Origin: Manduca sexta
Taxonomy: Eukaryota > Arthropoda > Insecta > Lepidoptera > Sphingidae
Direction: 5' to 3'
NCBI RefSeq assembly: GCF_014839805.1
Contig: NC_051138.1
Location: forward strand, 16,582,020-16,646,019
Length of the DNA: 64,000 nucleotides
Shown here: positions 22,761 to 34,261 of the stretch, in pieces
Layout: each line of letters starts with the position of its first letter
Position numbering within the stretch: position 1 is the stretch's first letter
Position numbers and translations under genes: made by a program
Notes under the pieces: model-generated
The model's input: the letters and a program-made list of their open reading frames with translations, nothing else
Told to the model about the DNA's origin: nothing
Database searches by the model: none

Positions 22761-24302
22761 ATTTTTACCAATATGCAAATTGAATGGAGTAAAGCTGATG
22801 CATTCTACCATAAAAGAAATAAAATTCAATACGCAGATTGTAATTTCGTTTTAGCGGTGTGAATATCAAACCTGAACACATCGCGACGGCTGTCGACAAA
22901 TTAATGAGTGATGTTCAATAAAAGCTTGTAAAATAAACAACCAAGCACGAATTGGTATGAAATTAGTTCCAAGGAAAAAATATTGTCAAAAATCAGGAAC
23001 ATGAATACATAAAATATTTGCACATTGTACATACATATATTATGAAATGATGTGATTGCCCTGGACCTAGAACTTTTCTGACTTCAATTCTGCAGACCAA
23101 AAAACACACCTGATGGATTGCCAATAGAAATAGCCAAAGCGGTAGCATTTACCGACGGACCAACATCTAATACTGAAATAATCAATTCATAAAATTAAAA
23201 ATTAATTTGAAGAAAAAATAATGTTACGTGTAGCTCTTATATTAAAGTATAATTTGAGAAACAAGCACCTGCAGTTGTCAGAAAAACACCCTTAAAGGAT
23301 ACATACATCTGTGGGCGAGTGAGTAGCGCTCCCTCATTACGCGGCCGCCTCAAATTCCTTTCTTTATTTATGAAATAAAAATGAAAACATTTCTGCGGAG
23401 AGCTGACGAATGGTCCACCCACCTCCCCGGCTCCCGCGGCGGCCGAGCGCGCGGGGCGGGCGCGGGCGCGCGACATATAACTCCTTAAGCGTAGGCGTAA
23501 TATGACAGCCGTGGGGAATTATTACAGTTATTTCCTTTTAAAGTTTCATAGAAATGTAGAGCCTAAACTAAAATTTTGTTAAATGGAAGGGGTGGGGATC
23601 GCGGAATTTAGCCACATTAATTCCACGATGTGACAAAACAATAAACAATTCGCTAATTATAATAATTAAAGTGATATCTTAACTTTCTACACCCAATACT
23701 AATATTATTTATGGTTTATTAAATCTCCCGTCGAACACAAATCCATATCATAAAGAAATCAAGCTTTATTCGTGCATAATATCGAAAAGCCCAAACATAC
23801 AACAGAATTAAAGACTAGGCTCCTCCACTTTGGAAACTCGGTAAACTATGAACTTTAATGTGCTATTTTTCATAATTTGAAATAAGCGGGGTATGTTTTG
23901 TATACTTATACTAATTGCTGTTTGCTATAATTCTACAATTGACCTCTCTTTGAGGTCTCTCAGAAATCCGAACCTGAACAGACTTTCAAACCATGAAAGA
24001 TATTATAATTTTTTTTCTTGTCGTAAGAGTTGCACTTTATATAATTGGCTTAATTTCCTTATTGACCTCAAAATTTTAAACCTTTAACATTCGTAAGATA
24101 ATATTTTTTTATTTTATCAACAACGCTGTGTGAACTTGTAGGCGTTGACTTTTCTTAAACGAGATTTTTTTAAATGTCATATATGTTTCATATACACCTA
24201 GCGGAAAGGATAACTTTATTTTTATGTATGTACAATTTAGCGAGGTTAATCTCTTGTTACGTGATAAGCGTCACGATTGCACGCAAACAAAATGACACCA
24301 TC
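22761..24302. other. AT-rich intergenic stretch
   Basis: No gene is supported. A GC-rich patch at 23400-23475 (CGGCGGCCGAGCGCGCGG) is the only compositional feature. Confidence 0.5.
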
Positions 24303-24375
24303 GACGAACTTCAAATTTTTTTTTTTTTTGGTTTGATTTACTCCTTAAGGAGAAGGCAAAGACGAACTTCAAATT
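24303..24375 (-). mobile_element. Tiny 5'-truncated retroinsertion with 15-bp target duplication
   Basis: GACGAACTTCAAATT occurs at 24303-24317 and again at 24361-24375. Between them lie a T-run (24318-24329) and about 31 bases including TTTACTCCTTAAGGAG. Read on the minus strand this is a short 3' fragment followed by poly(A), bounded by direct repeats, which is the signature of target-primed reverse transcription. The source element resembles the tail of a lepidopteran LINE or SINE (GCCTTCTCCTTAAGGAGTAA). Confidence 0.8.
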
Positions 24376-25445
24376 GAAATCCTTTACGCTTGTCATCCTT
24401 TGACAATAGTTATTATCATAATAGCTCTAGTATACTTTCATTCAAGATATAATAGCGAAATGTTGTGTAACGATAGAAAAAGATAATATTGAAATACCTA
24501 ACAGCCCAGATAGATTCTAGAACATGACAGATTTTTTAGAAATTAGTGAAGTTTAAAAACGAAATCCTGTAATTGAGAATAATCAGTGCTTCAGCTGTAT
24601 TGCAGTGCAACCGACACATTTAAATATTCAGCTCGTAATCATGCAAAATTTCTCTCTCCATAACCCGATGTCACCACGGGCTTATAGAAATAAAATTATC
24701 AAAATTAATTGTAAGTAACACCATCAGGCTGACGTGTAGAAATAAAAAATGCTCTAATGTCACAATGAAATAATAAAATGAAATCTTAGAATCCAGTCGC
24801 GCTTTTTCATGAGCTAGCAAATGCTATACAAGGAATTCCATTCTCAACGTGTGCACCTCGAGCAAGAATGCAATGTATAGACAACGGACAGAGTGCAGAA
24901 CAAGAGGTCGCTGAAGACGTAATTAAATTTTTATAAGTGTAATTACAGTTCGGTTTAAGTATGTGTAAAGGGTGGGGAGGTCGTGCGACTAGGAGGACGC
25001 GAGGGGGGGGGGGGGGCGGTCGTTGGAGACCGGAAAGATTTTTCAATTACCAACTTTGTGCCGTCCGCTCCAATCTCAGATTACAGAGTAGATACGTTCA
25101 GAGCAATCACGCAATTTAATTGTCATTTCAGAGACAATGGACTATGGGATGCAATTAAAAAAAAACAGTTAGTAAAGAACATAGGTACCTGCTAATTAGA
25201 TTTACTTATAATTGACTGTGTGTATTTCCTGAGGCTTAGAAACAAGGAGTAGGTAAAAGGTTGTTAAAGAGACTAAGCTTCTAATCTCATCTTCAAATAA
25301 ATTTCTTAGTTATGACATCCATTAATGCATTACACGATATTGTAGGCTTATACATACATATATTCCATCTAGAATTAAAATTATTATGGCCAATATAATA
25401 TGCTCTACTTATTTCATATCATTACTGACTAATCAGTAAATGTAG
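24376..25445. other. AT-rich intergenic stretch with a G-run
   Basis: No supported gene. A homopolymeric G-run of about 14 bases lies at about 25003-25016, and the Pro-rich minus-strand frame across it is a by-product. Confidence 0.5.
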
Positions 25446-25606
25446 TCATTGAAATAAAACTATTTATCGGATTTTATCGCATTTTTTATATTATAATTTC
25501 CTCCCGACATTTCGAAGACTGCAGCCTTCGTGGCTTCGTCAGACATTCATAATAAGTTTTCGAAACGCGATAAAACCCGCAAAATAGTTTCAATCGTTTA
25601 TAAGCC
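25446..25606. mobile_element. PLE terminal segment flanked by inverted ends
   Basis: It carries CTCCCGACATTTCGAAGACT and TGCAGCCTTCGTGGCTTCGT, like the PLE tails at 2 kb and 15 kb. On the left is AAACTATTTATCGGATTTTA; on the right GCGATAAAACCCGCAAAATA followed by GTTT, which is roughly the inverted counterpart. This looks like a solo terminal segment or extreme internal deletion of the Penelope-like family. Confidence 0.6.
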
Positions 25607-25869
25607 AAATTCATAATAAGTATACTATGATGTAGCGTTCTATCTTGCCATATAATTATAATTAGGGTACACTGCTTACGTAGTTAAACGCTCGTTGTAC
25701 TACTCTGTGCACTGTGGAATTCTTAATATCAGTGCGCGCTAACTACGGCCGTATAATATTGGCTGTTGGGCGGATGGCGTTGCCTGCCTGCCCTCGCTCC
25801 TCGACACCCGGCCCCCTCGCCCGAGCCGCGGCCCACACCCCTCGCCAAGTCTGTCGAGCGCGTGCATTG

Positions 25870-26010
25870 AATAAGGCCCACTGCATATATGCAACTTGCA
25901 ATGAAACAAATATGGATAGCATTAAATATGCAGGCACCGTGTGGGGTTCAAACCGACATCTCTTGGGACCCAAACTATCCTCATTGCAGAAGATACAGTC
26001 TAACAAATGA
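25870..26010 (+). pseudogene. Possible LINE ORF2 fragment (after the reverse transcriptase)
   Basis: The plus-strand frame ending at the TGA at 26008-26010 includes KYAGTVWGSNRHLLGPKLSS followed by LQKIQSNK. The pattern YA/YG-x-V-W-G then LQKIQNK is typical of the region after the reverse transcriptase domain of Jockey/R1-clade non-LTR retrotransposon ORF2. Only some 45 codons are visible, with no catalytic motif. The upstream part of the same open frame, in a GC-rich patch, is probably unrelated. A chance match cannot be excluded. Confidence 0.4.
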
Positions 26011-29000
26011 GGCCAGATGAAGGATCCCTCGTAGATCCTATCTCCGTATTTAGGTTATACATTATTAATGAACGAGAAAGTGCAAGGCCTGTGCAGTGTG
26101 CACACGCATCCATACAATAGATAGGTTTGAACAATCTAACTTCCTTACTTACTTAGTCTAAAACCTCACCACATATCACCGGGGGGGAGGTTAAGTCATT
26201 AAAAAATGTCATGTGATTAATGGACGACCCCTTAAACTCAAATGACAATAAAACGACATTTTGCTTTTCGATTTTGGAATAATATAATTAATTTTAAAAG
26301 AGTTAAGCTTTAATTGCATATATGCAAATTATATTATCACATCAATCACTATTCCGCCGGCACATCAGCCTGCCGGGATCGAAAGCAGCGCGCATATTTA
26401 TGTCACAAAAGCTTGTCGAGTTTTTTGAAAACTCGTTTCTCTTTACCTGATACCAGATTAATCAAACCTGATTGATAAATAATAGTTAACGTTTCATACA
26501 ATAGATTATGGCAATTGCTGTTGACGACATAGTAAACACCAACCAAGCCTGCGACTGAAGTGGGCGATATACCTGCTAGTATCATTATTGCTACGAGAAA
26601 ACTCTGAAGGCACTGACTGTGTCTCAAAGCGCCTACGATGACAGATTCTTTGCTTTTAACCTTTGCTAATAACAGCTAGATAATAATCCGCACGAGTGTC
26701 GCCGGCCTAAGGTCCTCTAACGATTACACGGTGAACTAAACGCTACTTTTAAATTGGATTCCGGCAACTAGGACCTTTTGTTCCGACGGACCTCTCTACA
26801 AAGAGCCGAGGACGTTTGATGCCAAATAATTGCAACGGACCGTTTTCGCACACCTTGTATTGGAAATATAACCACGTAAAGGAAAATAAATTCTCGTCAC
26901 GTTACTAAAATTAATTACTGGAACGAACGGATCATATATTCTATAGATTACGAATAATGTTATTTTACACATTTTCCATGGGATAAGTCAGGCAATCCAT
27001 TAAGTGGGAGCATCGTGGTAGTGGTAAGAAACGAACACAACGCCAGACAAATCGTGATAATTGGCGATGTATAGAGTAAGAGGACATCGTCATGAATGGA
27101 TACGCATTCATGGACTATCACCCATCTTCGAACGCCTATAACGCAGCAGCAACAACGTATCGAAGTAAACATCAGAGCTTTCTTTATACAGTGAAAACCA
27201 CCATGTCCAAGCGCCCACTGTGCTGCCAATAACATTGACTCCTACAGCATGGCTCAACCACACGTTGGAATCTCCTACGACATTTATTATTATAATGTTT
27301 TAAATTAAAGATTTTAACGAGTACTTAAAAATCTATTCATTAAGCATATTTCTTGTAAATATTAAATAATATACAAGAAGCACAAAATTTACTAAACTAT
27401 TATTTTACGTTATTTTCGAAAACCAACTAAAAAACACAATAAGTAATGAAAGATTTTTTGTGAATTTAAATAAATATTGCAAACAGTTTTAGGTTTACAA
27501 CCAAGAATAGAAATAAAGGAAATAATGGAAATTTTTAATCTGATTTATAATATAGATGATGCTGGTGTCGTATAGGTGGCGGTATTAATCGCTACAACGT
27601 TTTAGAAATGAGTAGTGGGAATGGCTTTTAACAGTCGGGCCACGGCGCGAGAAACATCTAGTTATATAATATTATTATGTGTTATCGAATATCGGCACAT
27701 TAACGGGCTAATAAAGCACGCCGTTTAAAGCCGAGAGAAGGTGTGTGGTGCATGCGATGCACCGCCAACGTTGTAAAATGCATTATATTTATTATCATTG
27801 CGCTTTATGAAACGTTTAACGGCTCAGTCATAAAATCTCGCCGCGCCGTCACGCCCGTGTCGCTTCACGGTGCCAGTGTATTAAACATTTATAATGAGTC
27901 TGCGGTAATTACTGCACTCAATATTGCGTATTGCCTATTGTAGGCGGAACCGTTGTCTAAACTATATTATTACATTATTTCAATAAACGTTCGTTACAAA
28001 AAATCACATACACAAGTCGCTAATTAAGTAAAGTCATATTATATAAAGAAGTTACTCACAGTGTGTTCATTTCTCTGTTGAATTATAGCATATAGAAACA
28101 TTAGTTCATGAAATAAAACATTGCATTGTCCATTTGTATATCTATTTATAAACTCATGAATTTTATAAGTAGTAATCATTTTCCCAACTTTTCCAAAATA
28201 TTAACAATTTAATTTTAAACACAGATATAAAGAGCAACAAGCATGTATTTTATAAATATAAAATGATGCGTGAGCCAGGCACGGCGAGTGTTGGTGGGCA
28301 TACATAATGCATGCCGCTGCATACATTGGCACCCCGGTCGGCGATCGATAATGCACCCCAGCCCTAACCCCCGCGTCACGCGCCACACAGGCCCACTATT
28401 TGCATAAGCTGATGAGTCTTCTCATTATGTACGGGATAAAATCGATACTCCACCCCAACAGAATGTTTAGTTTGGGTACATAATTACCACTGTACTGAAG
28501 CTGTGCTGTTCCTGGTTACGTCCTTCATTATTTGAACAAGTCCCAGTGACGGCAACATCTCTATGAAACATGCATTCAATACCAGCACCGAGTGAGATGT
28601 TTAATCCGCAAACTGTTTACGGTTTGGTTATTGTGTTCAAATCTAACGAGCCATGTCACTAATCTTGTAGTATAGAAATGAGTAACGATATATTATAGAA
28701 TATAATTTAGGAAATTTTATTCCCCTATATTATACAAAAATATAAAAGCCTTTACCCAGTTTTGGAACATTTATACATTGTAAAAATATTTTAGTCGGGA
28801 ACAGAAAATAAATTACCCGAATTTAAATAAGTTTGAAGCTATATAAGACAGTTAAATAGTACCTAACGGCACAGTCGAGCTGCCGTTTCATTGGTAGAGG
28901 GAGTGGAGTGGGGATGCAATAATTAGGCGCGCGGATTAGCTTCCACCGAGGAAATTAACTTGAGACTCCGCGACAGAACAACTACACAAGACATGACATT

Positions 29001-30930
29001 TCTTTGATCATAAATCGTTTTCTGTTACTTCAAATAGCTTTTTTATGATACTATGTACATTGTATGGGATGCTTTATAACATGCGTCCAACAACGAAAAA
29101 CCTCGCCACGACATAAAATTATCTTTATCGAATTCAAATCATGTGATAATTCGCCTGGGAACAGAGCGCAAATCGTGAGTCCCACAGCTTTAAAATAAGG
29201 CTACGACGTAAAATAAAACATTCACCTCTTATAAAACTAAAATTATATTAAAAATATGAATGGCTTATTCTTATTTCCACCAACAGATGAACACGGAGTG
29301 TGACATCTATTATTATTTGTATCTATGTTGGAAGACGGCTTCCATCGCCCCTATTTTAGAAGACAATCTTACCAATTACAGGCGCAGCCAATTTCAATTA
29401 ATGAGTACCAGCGGCAGGCGGCAGGCGGCAGGTATTCAGCGATTGCACCAATATATTATCTACTACCGACACTCTTAACTGCTTGTCTAATTGTACTGCT
29501 CTACTGTAACACTATTTACGCTCTCCTGCTGGGAATCAAACCGCAACTTGATTAGTCTGTTGTTCTCTAAATCTACGACAGTATCGACAATAATCTTATC
29601 CTATGCTCGTTGGCTATAGATATTTCTTTATACTCGTCTACTTCATGATATTGGTCTCTTTCATATCTTGCCTTTAATGGTAATAAATAGGTTAAAGCGA
29701 TTAAACCCGGCTTACAATTAAAAAATAAATTAAAAAAAAATACAATTCTATAAATGGTAAATAAACTATTTGATAATCCTGAGTAGTCAGTTTACTTTAT
29801 AAGTATTTTTAAATCTACCTATATGTTAATACGCGGACAAGTGTATGGGTTATATGTTTGTATATTTGTTGAGTCTAAGATTGCTTTATATAGTTTTTAG
29901 TATGTAACCGTTTATTGTCCCCTAAATAAGTAAATGAATAAAATATCAAATTTGTTGAATGAGTACCACCAACATGGGATTTTGGGTTACAATGTATACT
30001 GACAACAAACAAAGATCATATTTAGTCACAAAAACTATTTTTAGTCGAGTTATCGAACCCACAGCCCCTTGCCCGTGAGTGTCAGTGACGGAGGAACGTT
30101 TGGGCTTGAGAAACCGGGAACGTGTCAAAATTCACCAACAATTGCTTTAAAAATCAATTTTAGTTTCAGCAAAAGGTCCTTACCTACTCAATTGTCTATG
30201 TGATAATAATGGCTGCATTATAGATGCATATTAGTATAGTGTATAGGAGACGTGCGGAATCAACAACTTTAGTTCTCAAAAACGGTAAGAGGTTAGTGCG
30301 CTGGTTTTTTGGAGGAAGCACCTTGCTGATGAAAACTATAATAAATTAAGTACAATTTGAAACACATATCCCAAATGCTTATTTATATATATGAATATAA
30401 AATAACCTATAAATGTAAAAAATTAACTAAAATATGTAACTTAATTCTGAGTATAAAATCTATGAATTTTGAATACAATTAAGATTCATCTACTTACATT
30501 ACATATTAATGTTTTGTTATTAAAGTAATATTTTCTTTGATTTACTCAATTGGATGCCAAAACAATAATTGTAACTCATATTAATAGATGCAATTGGTTC
30601 CCAAGATACAAGCACTTGCTCAGTTTTGGTTCCCCTGACGGACAATCAACGCTTTTCTAGTTACTTTAAGTTAATATGTAAGGAACTTATTGACGACAAT
30701 TTATGTACTTTATTGCAATAAATTAATCTTTTATTATACTTATTATTTGATTTTTTAAACCCAATTATCAATTAAATTCGGCGCTTAATAAAATCAATCG
30801 TATTTAAAACGCAGACATCAAACGCCCTCACTACTGGTAGTAACTAGTTGAGTCTTACATTGATGTGATTCGAACATCAGACGTTAGCACATTCGTTTTT
30901 AAAACAAAACAATTGCTTACGCGGAACAAT
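26011..30930. other. Unique AT-rich region with possible regulatory patches
   Basis: No supported gene. The stretch 27680-27960 is less AT-rich and holds several TTTATTA/TTTATGA-like homeodomain (caudal/Abd-B type) sites. The 91-codon minus frame at 26960-27235 has no recognisable domain. All of this is inference from composition. Confidence 0.45.
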
Positions 30931-30959
30931 AAATGTTGACAGATGGCGTGTTACATTGT

Positions 30960-31275
30960 GAAGGCGACTTTACTCGCGAGCGCCCCCGGCCGGGCGAGGG
31001 GCGCGGCGGGGCGGCGCGGCGGGGAGGGGGGGAGGGGTGCGCCGGTGCAGCGCGTCGCCATGGCAACCGCCCCCGCCTAATCAATTGCAGAAATATGTAC
31101 GTTCCATTACCGCTGAAGAATGGCCTCGACATCCCCTCCCGGCACATTGTAGCGCGCGCCACGGCGGGCGGGGAGTATGCTCACCGGGGACCTGTATAAA
31201 GTGGTCGTTTTGCACCGGGGCCCGACGACATTACACACACGCGGAAAGCGATGAAAAGATGTACGGATGTAGCGC
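30960..31275 (+). promoter_or_regulatory. GC island with TATA-like box and candidate first exon
   Basis: A GC-rich block (30970-31080) is followed at about 31194 by TATAAAG. An ATG with A at -3 lies 60-70 bases downstream (31258). After eleven codons (MYGCSASVVCK) there is CAAG|GTGAGA, a good 5' splice donor. The order GC island, TATA, short open leader, donor site fits the first exon of a spliced gene whose next exon would be outside or elsewhere in the window. The enclosing open frame (31037-31423, 128 codons) is the longest here and has no recognised domain. No matching downstream exon was identified. Confidence 0.25.
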
Positions 31276-32884
31276 GAGCGTTGTATGCAAGGTGAGACTG
31301 TGCGGAGATTTTATGTCCAATAATGTAACTATAATTACAATTATCGTAGTTTTATTTATTACAAAATGTCAATGTGTCTATGCTACACGCTATGGTAAAT
31401 ACAGTCAACACAATAAATATTGATTTCAAAATAATTATAAATATAATAGTCCAACTGGCTAAAACACACTGCAGCACAAAAATATACGACATACTTATTA
31501 AAATGAGAAATAAAAATCAATAAAGCGCAGCAAGAACACACACTTTATAGTACGGTGTAGCTTTGATACTTAAAAAACAGTTACCGAACATCGTGAAGGG
31601 CGTAGTGCGTAGCAGCCATCACGTAGCGCTACGCACTCGTAGCACAAACTGAAAAACAAAAAATACACTTAAAACAACCCATGCCATGGAGTTTGATGCT
31701 CATTAGCCTAACTAACAAATATTATTGATTAAGATCATCATGTATATTATACAAATATAATATGTTCATTAATTTGATAAGATAGAAATTATTTATACTT
31801 CGCATAATAATATATCAAGGAACTTGTTTTCTCATTTGAAAAAATATTTAAACAAACAATTCTTGAAACCCTTTCTCTGCATTAGCCTCGAGCTGTTTAT
31901 TTTAACTAACTTAGTGATAATTATAATATTATATATTATGTCATAGTAACTAGAAATGTCACAAACGAAATCTGTCTTCATGAGGACGTTGCTCAAAGTT
32001 TTTTTAAATATTGCGCTAATGAAGAAAATATCTATATATAATATATCCAATAACCTTTCACATGATACATATAGAATTCCTCTTGGTAGCTATCTCTATT
32101 AATGAGGATAAAACAGTAAAGTTTACACTTACGGTTCCTGAAAATAAATTTAGTTATGATGGTATTTCTTGTGCCCTGTTCTGTTAATATATTTTGTTTG
32201 GTGAGCTTCGTGTCAGCTTGTTTTTGTCGCATTGTAGAATAGCTGTGGAAGCAAAACACAATATGTATATAAATTGTACATTGTAGTTGTAACCTGTAGC
32301 TATAGTATAGACTATATAATAGATGTTCCATGTTTCAAATTGTCAGTCAAAAACAGAACTGAATCCATCCGAAGATACGAGTTTTGTGTCTGGCGTATAA
32401 GGACCTGCGAAAACCTATTAATTTCTAGTTCAGTACCGTAAATATTTTCAAAAGAACATTTATCTCGGCCTGGGATTGGAATCCAAGGTTTTTGTTTCTC
32501 ATCCGATGTATCGCCCGCGCTGCGAACTCTGTGCATTAAAGCTCCCAACAACGACAATATTTACGAAAAGTTTTTTATGTGGTACTGATACTGTTATGAG
32601 CGTTCAGACAATTAACATAAGACAAGTGATCTGCTCTTCTCATTTTATGAAAAAAATAATAACGCTTTACAACAGCTATAATGTCTATAAACATAACAAT
32701 AAGTTTATTGCATACAAAGAAAAACACTGTTTGCTATTAACATAAATATGAGTGCATATGACAGCAAGATGGCGGGTGGGGGCAGAGACGGTCCAGGCGG
32801 GGGGGGGAGAACGGGGGTGGAGAGACGTCGTATAATTACACCCCGGCAGGCCGCGGTGCACTCGCTCCTACACCCATAACGGCC

Positions 32885-33060
32885 CAACAATTAATTGATA
32901 ATGCGACCCGCGACCCAATAAGGCCCCACACCTGCGGCTGAAGGCTAAGATTAACATCGTTTATTGGACACAATTAATTGTTTGTTTAATCTGCGACCAG
33001 TGGCCACGGCCCAGTCGACCGATCACTTAATCACCGTAATTATATGGTCCAATAACTAAA
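32885..33060. promoter_or_regulatory. Candidate homeodomain-site cluster
   Basis: The 10-bp palindrome CAATTAATTG occurs twice (32888-32897 and 32971-32980), 83 bases apart. Between and after them lie CCAAT-like and GACCAGTGGCC patches of moderate GC content. AATTAATT palindromes bind homeodomain dimers in insects. This is suggestive only. Confidence 0.25.
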
Positions 33061-33479
33061 GGTATAAACACAACACCATGATAAACTAAACATTATATCT
33101 TGGAATTAATTTACTGTGTCACATTAGATGAAATCGATTTAGGGATTTGTAATTTACTTTGAATGGCACAACGAGCGTCATTTCTTCCGGTTGAATATAT
33201 TTATCAACTATAGGTAAGTATTTATAATGTAAATATAGATACTTAAAACAATAACTTCAAAAATGATTGCGCCTGTCATCTCGATGCTATAAAATAATAT
33301 TTATGTAATAAAATAAAAAGAACAAAGCAAGCATAATGGCTTTATCGTCAAGAACTCTACTTTAACGGAATATAAAACGAAACCCCAACGTAAATTCATA
33401 GTTGAAAGGAGGGGTCTAAAACAACCCTTAAAAAGGCGTGCACACTCCATTACATGATTTAAAAATATTCAAAATTGTC

Positions 33480-34000
33480 ATAAAAGGCGATACGAGCGGC
33501 CGCTATTCTATTACCGACCCTCGGAGTGAATTCCATCGAAGCGCAATAATAATAAAAAAATGTCGAGAGCTTGTCGCGTGCAAAAGACGTGCGGTCACGC
33601 GGTACACCCCACGTACCCTCCTCGGAGGCACCCTCCGAGCCTCCCCGGTACGAATATAATATGCATTATGCGAAATCCGTAACTCTTGTCGGGTCGAGGG
33701 AATACCTTAGTCGTTTCTTAGGGTAGCGAATAAGGCGTCTTAGGCACTGGTCCGTAGGTCGAGTGTCGGCGAAACGCGGTGGCGCCTTGAGACGCGATTT
33801 GCGCGGCAGGGCGGCAGTGGTGGTCGGGGGCGGGAGAGGCCTGCACTCTCGAGATAACGCCGGGTATTAATCATAGTATTATCGGCCGGTGGCGGCGTCT
33901 TTGTTATGACACCGCGTTATTGCAGTTTTTTCTCTATCTACCCTCGAGGACGCGATAAACGGCCTCGAGAGTGAATTTTCCGGCACAGATGTTTTAGTAA
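33480..34000. promoter_or_regulatory. CpG-rich block, candidate regulatory region
   Basis: CpG-dense unique sequence without transposon features. It contains an exact inverted pair CACTCTCGAG (33844-33853) and CTCGAGAGTG (33964-33973), each with the GAGA/CTCT core of GAGA-factor sites. A 73-codon frame at 33438-33659 has no domain. Confidence 0.25.
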
Positions 34001-34179
34001 TCCGGCTAAGATATCGCGCAATAAAACATTCAATAATATTATTATGCTCTCTGGTGGGGTCGTGACATTTGTGCAGTATTGAGATATTAAACCGAGATAA
34101 AGAAGCACATCTACATATATTATGTATTCAAGTAAAGAACCTGTTCGTATCTCAAAGCTCGACAAGCATCTATGTTTTT

Positions 34180-34260
34180 ATATCGATGTTTATGGGCGAC
34201 GGTGATCACTTACCATCAAGTACCCCTTTGCTCATTTAACCACCTCTATTATAAAAAAAA
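34180..34260 (+). repeat. Non-LTR retroelement 3' end with poly(A)
   Basis: GGGCGACGGTGATCACTTAC followed by CATCAAGT, TTTGCTCATTTAACC and a terminal A-run (about 34252-34261) matches the 3'-end pattern of a widespread lepidopteran LINE. It is a heavily 5'-truncated copy. Confidence 0.6.
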
Positions 34261-34261
34261 A

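Larger units (their letters stand above)
31276..34175. other. Unique DNA with possible conserved regulatory blocks
   Basis: No supported gene. A 10-bp palindrome pair AGTGCGTAGC/GCTACGCACT lies at about 31600-31645. Candidate regulatory blocks at 32885-33060 and 33480-34000 are listed separately. C- or G-runs lie near 32790-32815. Confidence 0.45.
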
